Source: Thermodesulfobacteriales bacterium
Lineage (GTDB): Bacteria; Desulfobacterota_D; UBA1144; Nemesobacterales; UBA2774
Direction: 5' to 3'
Length of the DNA: 32,420 nt
Assembly (NCBI GenBank): GCA_004525335.1
Contig: SPCL01000003.1
Coordinates: forward strand, 1 to 32,420
Shown in pieces: positions 9,472-19,371 of the stretch. How positions within the stretch are numbered: the first letter of the stretch is position 1; each line of letters begins with the position of its first letter. The translations under genes were made by a program, and so were the position numbers. The notes beneath the pieces were generated by a model that was given only the letters and a program-made list of their open reading frames with translations, made no database searches and had not been told where the DNA came from.

Positions 9472-9520
9472 TTAGCTTAAGCACGTAACTCCATGAATAG
9501 TCCTATCAAAATAGTAGAAA

Positions 9521-10618
9521 ATGGATAATCACACTAAATACATGTCACTTGCTTTGAAGCTAGCTAAAAAGGCTGAGGGGATGACGAGCCCAAATCCTAT
9601 GGTTGGCGCAGTTATTGTTAAAAAGGACAGGGTTATAGGACAGGGCTATCATAAAAAAGCAGGACTGCCTCACGCCGAGATTGAGGCTTTTAATGATGCT
9701 TTAAAAAAGAAAAACTCTGTTAAAGGTGCAGCCATTTATGTAACTCTAGAGCCTTGCTGTCACGAAAAGAAAAGAACCCCCCCTTGTGTTAGTACAATCA
9801 TAGAGAAGAAGATATCAAAAGTATATGTCGCCATGCTTGATCCAAATCCCAAGGTCTCAGGAAATGGGGTGAAACTTCTAAGAGAAAATGGGATTCAAGT
9901 AGAAGTTGGTATCCTTGAGGACAAAGCAAAGATATTAAATGAGGCGTTTACCAAATATATAACTACCAAAAAACCCTTTGTAATCTTAAAACTTGCCGCT
10001 ACAATGGACGGCAAAATTGCAGCATATACGGGCGATTCCAAGTGGATTGGCAGCCCGACACAGCGAAAATTTGCACACCAACTGAGAAATAAAGTGGATG
10101 GGATCATGGTAGGAACAGAGACTGTTCTCAAAGACAATCCGAGCTTAAACGTGAGGTTAGGGAAAAAAACCGCCGACCCTATCCCGATTGTTTTAGACCG
10201 CAAGTTAAGAATCCCTCTGGAATCAAATCTCTTAAACATCCATGAACGCTCTATCATAGCGACATCGGATTTATCTAAAACAGGAAAAGTTCAGAAACTT
10301 CAAAATCTAGGAGCGTCCATTCTACAAATCAAAGAGGATAAAAATGGTCGGTTAAACTTGAAAGAACTTATGACGAAGTTAGGAAAACTTGAGATCATGA
10401 GCGTACTAATAGAAGGCGGCAGCAAGGTGGCCGCTTCAGCATTAAAAAGCGGTATAGTAGATAAAGTCGTCTTCTTCTATTCACCTAAGATTGTAGGATC
10501 TGAAGGGATTAGCATGATAGGAGAGCTTGGAATCTCTACTATTAAGAAATCGTTAGAAATAAAGAATACCAAGATAAAAAGAATCAATGATGAAATCATG
10601 ATCGAGGGTTATTTATAG
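9521..10618 (+). CDS. ribD: Bifunctional diaminohydroxyphosphoribosylaminopyrimidine deaminase / 5-amino-6-(5-phosphoribosylamino)uracil reductase
   Basis: 365 aa; deaminase HAEIEAF, YVTLEPCCHEKKRTPPC; reductase domain LKLAATMDGKIAAYTGDSKWI, DGIMVGTETVLKDNPSLNVR. Confidence 0.96.
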   Translation: MDNHTKYMSLALKLAKKAEGMTSPNPMVGAVIVKKDRVIGQGYHKKAGLPHAEIEAFNDALKKKNSVKGAAIYVTLEPCCHEKKRTPPCVSTIIEKKISKVYVAMLDPNPKVSGNGVKLLRENGIQVEVGILEDKAKILNEAFTKYITTKKPFVILKLAATMDGKIAAYTGDSKWIGSPTQRKFAHQLRNKVDGIMVGTETVLKDNPSLNVRLGKKTADPIPIVLDRKLRIPLESNLLNIHERSIIATSDLSKTGKVQKLQNLGASILQIKEDKNGRLNLKELMTKLGKLEIMSVLIEGGSKVAASALKSGIVDKVVFFYSPKIVGSEGISMIGELGISTIKKSLEIKNTKIKRINDEIMIEGYL

Positions 10619-10667
10619 CACTTTTTTAGTGGACCCCCCTATAACGTGTTACAATCCTCTATATATT

Positions 10668-11330
10668 ATGGGCAATAAGATACAACAAAGAGTAGGTCTT
10701 TTCGGGGGTACTTTCGATCCAATTCATTTTGGACATCTTCGAGCTGCGGAGGAGATCAAACAAATACTTGAGCTTGATAAAGTTTATTTTATCCCGACCG
10801 CAATTTCACCTCATAAAGTAGATACGAATGTAACTCTTTCTTCAAAGCGGCTAGAAATGCTAAAACTAGCGATAGAAGGAAACAAATATTTCGATATATC
10901 GGAATTTGAACTGAAATCTGAAACACCTTCATATACAATTAAAACTCTTGAGTATTTTAGTAAAATGGAACCCGCTCCTGAGCTTTACTTTATTGTTGGC
11001 AATGAGCAGTTCGATCAGATGGACACTTGGAGAGATTACAAACGGCTTTTTGAGCTAAGTAATTTTGCTGTTATCACAAGACCGGGGTTTTCAGAACTAA
11101 GCTCAAGCAAAGTACCACTTGCGCTTAAAGATGATTTTCGATATTATAATTGTATAGAAAACGTGATTTCATATACTAACAAAAGAAAAGAGATTGTATT
11201 TATAGAGATTAAAGGAATTGAGATTTCTTCAACTGATATTCGAGCCTTTGTTAAATCAAAAAAGTCCATTAAATATCTTGTACCGGATAAAGTACAAAAA
11301 TTTATATTATCTGAAAAACTGTATGCTTAG
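10668..11330 (+). CDS. nadD: Nicotinate-nucleotide adenylyltransferase (annotated ORF opens at 10629; ATG 10668 more likely)
   Basis: GLFGGTFDPIHFGHLRAAEE, FIPTAISPHK, ELYFIVGNEQFDQMDTWRDYKRLF, ISSTDIRAFV. Confidence 0.95.
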   Translation: MGNKIQQRVGLFGGTFDPIHFGHLRAAEEIKQILELDKVYFIPTAISPHKVDTNVTLSSKRLEMLKLAIEGNKYFDISEFELKSETPSYTIKTLEYFSKMEPAPELYFIVGNEQFDQMDTWRDYKRLFELSNFAVITRPGFSELSSSKVPLALKDDFRYYNCIENVISYTNKRKEIVFIEIKGIEISSTDIRAFVKSKKSIKYLVPDKVQKFILSEKLYA

Positions 11331-11341
11331 GAGGCACCTAA

Positions 11342-11737
11342 ATAGACTCTAAAAATAAAGCTATATCTGTTGCTCACGCAGCTTGGGAAAAACAAGCTAT
11401 AAACCCTATTTTGCTTGAAGTAAAATCTACTAGTGATGTTACTGATTACTTCCTGGTATGTAGCGCCAATTCTGACCGCGGTGTAAAAACTATAGTTGAG
11501 AATATAGAACAAACGCTCAAAGATGCGGGGCAAAAGGTGATTGGAGTAGAAGGTTTCAAAGAAGGCAAATGGGTTCTTGTAGATTCAGCGGATGTTGTAG
11601 CGCATGTGTTTTATGAGCCTCTTAGAGAGTTTTATGATATAGAGAGTTTATGGATAGATGCACCTAGGTTAAATCTGGACTTTAAGGACAACCCCACCCC
11701 TCTTAAACCAAAAGGTTCCCAGGAAACATATAGATAG
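11342..11737 (+). CDS. rsfS: Ribosomal silencing factor RsfS (YbeB/Iojap), apparently starting at ATA
   Basis: Core DYFLVCSANSDRG...GVEGFKEGKWVLVDSADVVAHVFYEPLREFYDIESLWIDAPRL. In-frame reading extends to 11342 (I/M-DSKNKAISVAHAAWEKQAINPILLEVKSTS) with the expected N-terminal domain; the stop TAA at 11339-11341 bounds it; AGGAGG at 11329-11334. The ORF track could only start it at TTG 11411. Confidence 0.85.
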   Translation: MDSKNKAISVAHAAWEKQAINPILLEVKSTSDVTDYFLVCSANSDRGVKTIVENIEQTLKDAGQKVIGVEGFKEGKWVLVDSADVVAHVFYEPLREFYDIESLWIDAPRLNLDFKDNPTPLKPKGSQETYR

Positions 11738-11824
11738 AGTTTTAATTAACTCAATCTATCAAAACCATACGATAACAACGGCAGTTGCCTTGGGAAGTCA
11801 TAATATACCAATGTTTGCAGTAGC

Positions 11825-12898
11825 TTACTGACCTTCTTGAACACCGCGCCTTCTAATGAAAGCCGGTATTTCGAATTCATCATCGCCAACTTCGGGTGGG
11901 AGCTGTGTAACAACTTGCTTTAGTTTCTCTGCCTTAGCGGAGTTTATCCCGGTAGCTATGACAGTAAGCTGGACAGCTTCTTTGAAATCATGGTTAAAAA
12001 CTAATCCGAAAATCAAATTTACATCTTTATGTGCTCTTTCTTTAATGTAATTACATGCTTCGTTTAACTCTTCAATTCCAAAATCAGGTGAAGCAGTAAC
12101 GTTCAATAAAATGCCCGTTGCGCCGTCAATGGAGATGTCTTCTAATAGCGGGCTTGTTATAGCAGCTTCCGCAGCTTCTATAGCCCTGTTGGGTCCTTCA
12201 GCATAGCCTGCTCCCATAAGAGCCTTACCGCCGTTTTCACCCATAATACTTCTAACATCGGCAAAATCGACATTGATGTATCCGGTTCCGGTTATTATGT
12301 CTGAGATCCCGCGAACTGCCTGATGAAGCACTTCATCCGCTTTCTTAAAAGCATCGAGAACGCTTACTTTGTGAACCTCTGCAAGCCTATCATTTGGAAT
12401 GATAATTAGGGTATCAACTTCTTTATCCAGACTACTAATACCCTCTATTGCCTGTCTGTTTCTTTTTGGACCTTCAAACCCAAAAGGTTTTGTTACAACT
12501 CCAATCGTTAAAGCACCAATTTCTCTAGCGGCTTGCGCAATTATTGGAGATGCACCAGTCCCAGTGCCACCACCCATACCGGCAGTGATAAAGACCATAT
12601 CAGCACCTTCAAGAGCCTCTGCAATCTTTGCCTGATCTTCAATTGCAGCTTCTCTACCCAAATTTGGGTTTCCGCCAGATCCTAACCCCTTGGTTGTTCT
12701 GGTACCTATCTGTATTTTTGTAGGAGCAAGAGATTTTCTGAGATCTTGCGCATCTGTATTAGCAACTATAAACTCAACGCCGTTAAGACCCCTTTCTATC
12801 ATAGCGTTAACAGCATTGCCTCCGGCGCCACCAGCTCCTACGACTTTAATTTTTGCTTTTTGTTCCACATTTATATCTTCAAGCTCAAATTTGGCCAT
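11825..12898 (-). CDS. ftsZ: Cell division protein FtsZ
   Basis: 357 aa; GAGGAGGNAVNAMIERGL, GGGTGTGASPIIAQ, T7 loop NVDFADVRSIM, C-terminal peptide FEIPAFIRRRG. Confidence 0.98.
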   Translation of the reverse strand: MAKFELEDINVEQKAKIKVVGAGGAGGNAVNAMIERGLNGVEFIVANTDAQDLRKSLAPTKIQIGTRTTKGLGSGGNPNLGREAAIEDQAKIAEALEGADMVFITAGMGGGTGTGASPIIAQAAREIGALTIGVVTKPFGFEGPKRNRQAIEGISSLDKEVDTLIIIPNDRLAEVHKVSVLDAFKKADEVLHQAVRGISDIITGTGYINVDFADVRSIMGENGGKALMGAGYAEGPNRAIEAAEAAITSPLLEDISIDGATGILLNVTASPDFGIEELNEACNYIKERAHKDVNLIFGLVFNHDFKEAVQLTVIATGINSAKAEKLKQVVTQLPPEVGDDEFEIPAFIRRRGVQEGQ

Positions 12899-12939
12899 AA
12901 CCTATCACCCTCCTGCAGTATGTATTATTTCATTGTAAC

Positions 12940-14172
12940 CTAAAAAAACTCTTCAAACCAGTGTTGCATGCTATCAAATATTTTTTTAAATACATTTTCA
13001 TCTCGAATGCGGAGTTTTTTATCCCCTTTATACCCCGCACCGTAAAGAACCAGTCCAACACCGGTTGAGTAAACCGGGTTAGCAATTATATCTGTTAACC
13101 CTCCCACAGCGGTTGGAATGCCCATTCTAACAGGCATTTCAAGCACACGCTCGGCAAGCTCAACGGTACCATTCATAATAACAGTACCGCCGGTTATAAC
13201 AACACCGGCAGGGACTAATTCTTCATAACCTGATTTTTGTATTTCATTTTTAGCCAAAGCAAATATTTCTTCCATCCTAGGCTCAATAACCATGGCAAGA
13301 TCCTTTCTGGAGACCTTTCTGAAATGTTTGCCGCCTACGCTGGGAACTTCGATTTCTTCTTCTGGCGAAACGAGCTCTGCTAATGCTGTGCCATGTTTTT
13401 CTTTTATCTTTCTTGCCTCAGCAAGTGGAGTTGATAAACCCAGAGCAATGTCCCGGTCTATATTATCCCCTCCAAGAGTTACATTTTCGGTATACCTTAT
13501 ACTACCGCCCACAAAAATGGCTATATCAGTGGTCCCGCCCCCGCAGTCAATAAGAACTACACCAATTTCTTTTTCATCCTCTGTAAGAACAGCCTCACTC
13601 GATGCCAGCTGTTCAAGCACAATATCAGCTACATCCATTCCTGCCCCATGTACGCACTTTACTAAGTTCTGAGCCGCGGTGACCTGTCCTGTAACTATAT
13701 GGACTCTTGTTTCTAGTTTGATTCCATAGATTCCGACCGGATCTTTTATTCCGGCTTGGCCGTCTACAATATATTCTTGGGGGATAACATGGATTATTTC
13801 TCTATCAGCGGGAATCAATACGGCATTAGCTGACTCTATAACCCTGTCCAAATCACGCCTAGCCACTTCACGCTCTCTAATTGTGATCATCCCGTGGCCG
13901 CTGATACCTTTGATATGACCGCCGGCAATACCGACAAAGACGGTTCTGATTTCACATCCAGCCATATGCTCCGCTTCTTCTACAGCATTTTTGACTGATT
14001 GGATAGTGTTTTCAATATTAACTACAACTCCTCTTTTAAGACCAAATGAGGGGTATATCCCTACACCGATAATCTCGACTTCTTCAGTCTGAGGATTTAG
14101 TTCTCCAACCATGGCACAGATCTTTGTTGTGCCAATATCCAACCCTATTATTAAGTTTTGTTCTTTACCCAT
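12940..14172 (-). CDS. ftsA: Cell division protein FtsA
   Basis: 410 aa; GLDIGTTKICAMVGE, VLIDCGGGTTDIAIF, GVVITGGTVIMNG; C-terminal amphipathic KKIFDSMQHWFEEFF. Confidence 0.97.
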   Translation of the reverse strand: MGKEQNLIIGLDIGTTKICAMVGELNPQTEEVEIIGVGIYPSFGLKRGVVVNIENTIQSVKNAVEEAEHMAGCEIRTVFVGIAGGHIKGISGHGMITIREREVARRDLDRVIESANAVLIPADREIIHVIPQEYIVDGQAGIKDPVGIYGIKLETRVHIVTGQVTAAQNLVKCVHGAGMDVADIVLEQLASSEAVLTEDEKEIGVVLIDCGGGTTDIAIFVGGSIRYTENVTLGGDNIDRDIALGLSTPLAEARKIKEKHGTALAELVSPEEEIEVPSVGGKHFRKVSRKDLAMVIEPRMEEIFALAKNEIQKSGYEELVPAGVVITGGTVIMNGTVELAERVLEMPVRMGIPTAVGGLTDIIANPVYSTGVGLVLYGAGYKGDKKLRIRDENVFKKIFDSMQHWFEEFF

Positions 14173-14935
14173 CTTCTTCGGTATCTGCCTTTACAACAGG
14201 CAAATCAAAATTAACCACACCCATATTATCCGAGGTTATATTAATATATTTTTCCTCAATGCCCATTATTTCGGCATGAGTAATGATTTTTTCAACCTTC
14301 CGCCACTTATTGACAATATTTTTAGTATCGAATTCGATACGTTTTTTATCAACTGTAAATACATCAATCCCGTATATTGAATCAAGGTGGACTTCAGAAA
14401 TGTTGCTCCAGTTAAGAACTTTACTTACTGAAGATAATTCCAATAACTGTATTGCCTCTTTTACAAGATCGGGATCGTTTATACCTTCGCCTATCAGAAC
14501 AGGAAAATCAAGACCTTCATCAAAATTTGCGGGACCAAGACGCTTGCCTTCCTTATTTATGTAGAAAATCTTTCCATTTTCATCAAATAAGAGACAGTAT
14601 GATTCTTCCTCATTTATTTGAATATTAACTTTCTTTGGGAACTCTTTTGTAACAGATACGCCCTTTACCCAGGAATTCTTTAATATGTTTTCCTCAACTG
14701 AATCTTCAAAAAAGAAAATGCTGCTCTCGCCCTGCCTTAAACCAGATCTTTTTAGAATTTCTTTTTCATTAATCTTTGTATTTCCACTAATATTAATCTC
14801 TTGCACGGTGAAAATTCCAAGGTGAAGAGTAATGTATGCCGATGCGACTAATGCAATCAGCACTAAGAATACAGAGAGGATTTTGATATATTTGAGATAT
14901 GAGAAACGACCTTCTTCGTTATTTTGTCCGTTCAC
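14165..14935 (-). CDS. ftsQ: Cell division protein FtsQ/DivIB (POTRA domain)
   Basis: 256 aa; N-terminal TM helix then VQEINISGNTKINEKEILKRSGL (POTRA); position between murB and ftsA. Confidence 0.92.
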   Translation of the reverse strand: MNGQNNEEGRFSYLKYIKILSVFLVLIALVASAYITLHLGIFTVQEINISGNTKINEKEILKRSGLRQGESSIFFFEDSVEENILKNSWVKGVSVTKEFPKKVNIQINEEESYCLLFDENGKIFYINKEGKRLGPANFDEGLDFPVLIGEGINDPDLVKEAIQLLELSSVSKVLNWSNISEVHLDSIYGIDVFTVDKKRIEFDTKNIVNKWRKVEKIITHAEIMGIEEKYINITSDNMGVVNFDLPVVKADTEEDG

Positions 14936-15834
14936 TTTTCTTGGTTTCCTATAACTCTTACTTCTGTCTCGAGCTTAATTCCTCTTTCAGAAAGTGCTTC
15001 ATTCTTTGCTTTCTCTATAAGTTCTAAAACATCGCTTGCCCTTGCATTTCCTGTATTGACAATAAAGTTTGCATGTAGATCAGAGAACTGAGCGCCGCCG
15101 ATACTAAATCCTTTTAACCCCAGCTCTTCAATCAACTGACCTGCCGCAATGTCGGGCGGGTTTTTAAAAATAGAGCCGGTATTAGACATTTTAATTGGCT
15201 GAGTCGAATTTCTTTTAGCCATATACTCTTTTACATTCTGCTCACTTTTGACACTGTCCCCATGTTCTAATTTAAAAAGTGCTTTAGTAACCACACTTCC
15301 CTCAGGCAAGTTGCTCTTACGATATTCAAATTTAATCTCGCTTCTTTTTAGAGCAATTTCTTCTCCACCTGACCATATCCAAACTGTATCAACTACGTCT
15401 TTAATTTCACCATTATTTGCACCAGCGTTCATGAAGATTCCGCCCCCAACGGTGCCGGGAATTCCTGCAGCAAACTCAAACCCGGTCAATCCTGCTTTAA
15501 TTGTCCTATTTAATATTGTGCCAAGTATTACGCCTGATTCAGCAAGTACTTTGGTCCCCTCAACTATCTCGATTTTTTTCAGCTTCTTCGTTGAGACAAC
15601 AACTCCTGAAATACCTTGATCATATACAATCGTGTTGGATCCCTCACCTAAGACAACCCATGGTACATTTGATGCTGACAAAATGTTAATCAGCTTTATA
15701 AATTCATCATGATTATTGGGCTCTGCGACAAGATCGGCCTGACCACCCACTCTGAGCCAAGTGTATTTTTTCATCGGGTAATCAGGGCTTACGTTGCAGC
15801 CAATATTTTCGATTTGATGAATCAAATCTTTCAC
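14932..15834 (-). CDS. murB: UDP-N-acetylenolpyruvoylglucosamine reductase
   Basis: 300 aa; YTWLRVGGQADLVAEP, VVLGEGSNTIV, GFEFAAGIPGTVGGGIFMNAGA, GSIFKNP, GLKGFSIGGAQFSDLHANFIVN. Confidence 0.97.
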   Translation of the reverse strand: MKDLIHQIENIGCNVSPDYPMKKYTWLRVGGQADLVAEPNNHDEFIKLINILSASNVPWVVLGEGSNTIVYDQGISGVVVSTKKLKKIEIVEGTKVLAESGVILGTILNRTIKAGLTGFEFAAGIPGTVGGGIFMNAGANNGEIKDVVDTVWIWSGGEEIALKRSEIKFEYRKSNLPEGSVVTKALFKLEHGDSVKSEQNVKEYMAKRNSTQPIKMSNTGSIFKNPPDIAAGQLIEELGLKGFSIGGAQFSDLHANFIVNTGNARASDVLELIEKAKNEALSERGIKLETEVRVIGNQEK

Positions 15835-17195
15835 CGAAGCCCCTCAACAATCTTTTCTCCAAAAGCCCAAATATTTCCTGCACCAAGAGTTAAAACGATA
15901 TCATTTTGCTTGAGGTCATCTAAAACTGTTGAGAGCATATCCTCACCATTTAGATATCTGACATTTTTACCGCCTTTATCTATTACCGACTGACATAACA
16001 ACTCAGAGGACACACCTTCAATCGGATCTTCGCTAGCAGCATATATATCCATTATATAGAGCATATCTGTGTCAACAAGTACCCGAGCAAATTCATTAAA
16101 AAGCAGTTTTGTTCTGCTATATCTGTGAGGTTGGAAGATAACAACTACTCTACCGTCATGAGATTCTTTTATAGCGCTAAGCGTGACTTCAATCTCACTT
16201 GGGTGGTGTGCATAATCATCTATTACAGTTATACCCCTTTGCTTACCTTTAATTTGCAATCTCCTATCTATACCTCTAAATTCAGATAACCCTTTGCTTG
16301 TATCCTCAAAACTCATTCCGAGTTCCATGCCTATAGCAATTGCCGCGAGCGCATTTTGGGCATTATGCCGCCCTGGGACATGCAGGGTTACAGATCCAAG
16401 ATCGGCACCGTTTAAATACACATCAAATTTAGTCTCAAAACCAGAAATCTTTACATCTTGCGCTCTTAATTCTGCTTCTTTATCAAAACCATAGGTTATA
16501 AATCGCTTCTTAAAATTGTTGGAAAGCTCTTTAATCCTTGGGCAATCTATGCATAAAACCGATAAACCGTAAAACGGTATCTTGTCTAAGAAAGCCATAA
16601 AAGTATTCTCTAGTTCATCCATATTTTTGTAGTAGTCCATATGTTCTTCATCGATGTTAGTAAGAACAGAAATAACTGGAGATAGTTTTAAAAATGAACC
16701 GTCACTCTCATCAGCTTCGACTACCATAAAGTCTCCGCTTCCAAGACGCGCATTGGTGCCCATGGTCTTCACTTTCCCACCCACAACGATAGTAGGGTCT
16801 AATTTCCCGTAAGATAGCACTGCTGCAGTCATAGAAGTTGTTGTTGTTTTACCGTGGCTTCCGGCAACTGCTATGCCGTAGCGAAGCCTCATAAGCTCTG
16901 CCAACATTTCTGCTCTAGGAATAACTGGGATGTTAATTTCTTTGGCTCTTAGCACTTCAGGATTATCTGACTTTATAGCCGAGGATGTCACTACTACACC
17001 TGCCCCTTCAACATTTTCGGCGCTGTGCCCTATAGTTATCGTAGCGCCCAGGTCTTTGAGTCTTTTTACAGTTGATGACTGCCCAATATCCGAGCCGCTG
17101 ATTTCATATCCGATATTGAGCAATACCTCAGCTATACCACTCATCCCAATACCGCCTATACCAACAAAATGAATCCGCTTAATCTTTCCGTACAC
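15831..17195 (-). CDS. murC: UDP-N-acetylmuramate--L-alanine ligase
   Basis: 454 aa; HFVGIGGIGMSGIAEVL, GSHGKTTTTSM, EADESDGSFLKLSP, DDYAHHPSEIEVTL, FQPHRYSRT. Confidence 0.98.
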   Translation of the reverse strand: MYGKIKRIHFVGIGGIGMSGIAEVLLNIGYEISGSDIGQSSTVKRLKDLGATITIGHSAENVEGAGVVVTSSAIKSDNPEVLRAKEINIPVIPRAEMLAELMRLRYGIAVAGSHGKTTTTSMTAAVLSYGKLDPTIVVGGKVKTMGTNARLGSGDFMVVEADESDGSFLKLSPVISVLTNIDEEHMDYYKNMDELENTFMAFLDKIPFYGLSVLCIDCPRIKELSNNFKKRFITYGFDKEAELRAQDVKISGFETKFDVYLNGADLGSVTLHVPGRHNAQNALAAIAIGMELGMSFEDTSKGLSEFRGIDRRLQIKGKQRGITVIDDYAHHPSEIEVTLSAIKESHDGRVVVIFQPHRYSRTKLLFNEFARVLVDTDMLYIMDIYAASEDPIEGVSSELLCQSVIDKGGKNVRYLNGEDMLSTVLDDLKQNDIVLTLGAGNIWAFGEKIVEGLR

Positions 17196-18265
17196 TATTT
17201 ATCTCCGGCTAATTTATATAGTTCATCCACTATCACTTTTGAAGCCTCTGGCTTACCTAACTTTCTTGCACTTACAGACATAGTATTTAGTTTGTCTTTG
17301 TCTAATAGCTTGGTCAATGTGTGAGCCAATTTTTCAGGAGTTGCGTCTTTATCTTCAAGAAGCTCTGAAGCCCCTTGTTCTTCCAGAATTTTCGCATTTT
17401 CAAGCTGATGATTATGCGCAGCATAGGGAAAAGGAACCAGTATTGAAGGTTTTCCAAGCGCAGTAATCTCAGCAATCGTTCCAGCCCCAGCCCTTCCTAT
17501 AACCAGGTCTGATTTGCTGTATGCAAGAGCCATATTATCTATAAATGATAAAACCTCCGCCTTAACCCCATTATCCTTGTATAAATTTTTCACATAGTCG
17601 AAGTCTTTTTTACCCGTTTGGTGAATAATTGAAATATTATTGTGATCAATCCTAGAGAATGCTTCGGGAACTGCTCTATTTAGAGAATATGCTCCCTGAC
17701 TCCCACCAAAAATTAGCACGGAGATGGAATCAGAATTTGGAGAATTATTAGAAGTTTTAAGGATATCTCTCCTGATCGGATTACCTGTTATTAGAACTTT
17801 CTTTGATGGAAAATACTGGACACTAGAATCAAATGAGCCAAAGATTTTCTTAACAAATTTCCCGAGGATACGGTTTGTCACCCCAGGCACAGTGTTCTGT
17901 TCACATATTGCAGTTGGAAGTCTTAGTATTACAGCAGCTAAGAGTAAAGGCCCTGAAACGTAACCACCTACTCCTAAGGCAACATCAGGTTTGAACTTTT
18001 TTATAATTGATATGGAATCTATTAAACCTTTTAAAGCATAAAAAAAAGCAATTACTGTTTTAAATAAGCCTCGCCCCACAAAACCTCTTGAGCTAATATG
18101 CTTTATCTGATAGCCCTTTTTTTGGAGTAATTCGTTCTCCATCCCTTTTTGGGTACCAACAAAAAGGATTTCATCACCATTATTTCTTTCTGATATTTCA
18201 TCGGCAATAGATATTGCGGGAAAAACATGCCCGCCTGTACCACCGCCGGCAATTATTATCCTCAT
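17195..18265 (-). CDS. murG: UDP-N-acetylglucosamine--N-acetylmuramyl-(pentapeptide) pyrophosphoryl-undecaprenol GlcNAc transferase
   Basis: 356 aa; IIAGGGTGGHVFPAISIADE, GVGGYVSGP, EQNTVPGVTNR, GGSQGAYSLN, GRAGAGTIAEITALGKPSILVPFPYAAHNHQ. Confidence 0.98.
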   Translation of the reverse strand: MRIIIAGGGTGGHVFPAISIADEISERNNGDEILFVGTQKGMENELLQKKGYQIKHISSRGFVGRGLFKTVIAFFYALKGLIDSISIIKKFKPDVALGVGGYVSGPLLLAAVILRLPTAICEQNTVPGVTNRILGKFVKKIFGSFDSSVQYFPSKKVLITGNPIRRDILKTSNNSPNSDSISVLIFGGSQGAYSLNRAVPEAFSRIDHNNISIIHQTGKKDFDYVKNLYKDNGVKAEVLSFIDNMALAYSKSDLVIGRAGAGTIAEITALGKPSILVPFPYAAHNHQLENAKILEEQGASELLEDKDATPEKLAHTLTKLLDKDKLNTMSVSARKLGKPEASKVIVDELYKLAGDK

Positions 18266-19371
18266 TTTATTCCCGATCTAGAGACGTTGAGTATAACTCC
18301 AACTGCCGTCAAACTAGTTATTAAGGAGGTCCCGCCGTAACTGATAAAAGGCAGTGTAAGACCTTTTGTAGGAAATAGACCTACAGCGACAGCCATGTTC
18401 ATTCCTGCTTGAAGAGCAATAAGCACCACGCAACCAAAGACTAGATAGCAGCCGAATAAATCAGGGGCTCTAAGCGATACGCGTAAACTCCTTACCAACA
18501 ATACGATAAAACCTAATATTACCAAGAGTACTCCTATAAAGCCTAACTCCTCTCCGATGATTGAGAAAATAAAATCAGTATGAGCCTGAGGCAAGAAAAA
18601 TAGTTTTTGTGAGCTGTCTCCCAAGCCTGTGCCGTAGACCCCACCCAAGGCAAATGCAATAAAGGATTGAATAGACTGATATCCAGCGCCAAGAGGGTCC
18701 TGCCATGGATCCAGGTATGCAGTAATACGTCTCATTCTATAGCCCTTGGTTAGAACAGCCGCAATAAGCAGTGCAACTGAAACCAGGCCTAAAGGCACAA
18801 GGTATCTGATCCTGACTTCTCCTATAAACATCATGGAAAAGAGAACTGCAATCATTGTTGTGGCGGTACCAAAATCAGGCTCAAGTAGAACTAGAATCAC
18901 ATATATTCCAGCTACTAGAATATGTGAGGCAAATCCTACAACAAAGCTGTCGACTTTATCTCTTTTTTTAGTAAGTGAGTGTGCGAGATATAAAACTAAT
19001 AAATATTTTGCAACCTCAGAGGGCTGGAAGCTAAAGACTCCCAAATCAATCCACCTTCTGGCTCCACCAACATCTTTACCAATTACAAGAACTGCTATGA
19101 GCATAGCTATACCCAGGATATAAGCCGGATAAACCAGCTTTCTAAAAACTCGGTAATCAACACTCATTACAGCAAACATGCCTAAGAGACCTAAAGCAAG
19201 ATACATTGCGTGGCGCTTAAGGTAATAATTAGGGTCTCCATAGTTCTCAATTGAGTAGACAGAACTAGTGCTGTAGACCATCAAGACCCCTATAGCAGTT
19301 AGAAAGACTGCTGAGAGTATAACGCCGATGTCGTAATTCCTACCTTTTGCGGGTTCAAATGTTTTTAACAA
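18262..19371 (-). CDS. ftsW: SEDS peptidoglycan glycosyltransferase FtsW
   Basis: 369 aa polytopic; FQPSEVAKYLLVLYLA, LLEPDFGTATTM, GYQSIQSFIAFALGGVYGTGLGDSSQKLFFLPQAHTDFIFSIIGEELG, PFISYGGTSLI. Confidence 0.96.
   Translation of the reverse strand: MLKTFEPAKGRNYDIGVILSAVFLTAIGVLMVYSTSSVYSIENYGDPNYYLKRHAMYLALGLLGMFAVMSVDYRVFRKLVYPAYILGIAMLIAVLVIGKDVGGARRWIDLGVFSFQPSEVAKYLLVLYLAHSLTKKRDKVDSFVVGFASHILVAGIYVILVLLEPDFGTATTMIAVLFSMMFIGEVRIRYLVPLGLVSVALLIAAVLTKGYRMRRITAYLDPWQDPLGAGYQSIQSFIAFALGGVYGTGLGDSSQKLFFLPQAHTDFIFSIIGEELGFIGVLLVILGFIVLLVRSLRVSLRAPDLFGCYLVFGCVVLIALQAGMNMAVAVGLFPTKGLTLPFISYGGTSLITSLTAVGVILNVSRSGIK

Noticed and set aside
9472-9520. FMN riboswitch upstream of ribD
   Set aside because: The intergenic gap is only about 68 bp and shows none of the conserved RFN-element sequence.
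13292-13672. 126-aa plus-strand ORF opposite ftsA (and similar ORFs at 3476, 9008, 9895, 15248, 18746, 23734, 29105)
   Set aside because: All lie antisense within well-supported genes and have no recognisable domain.
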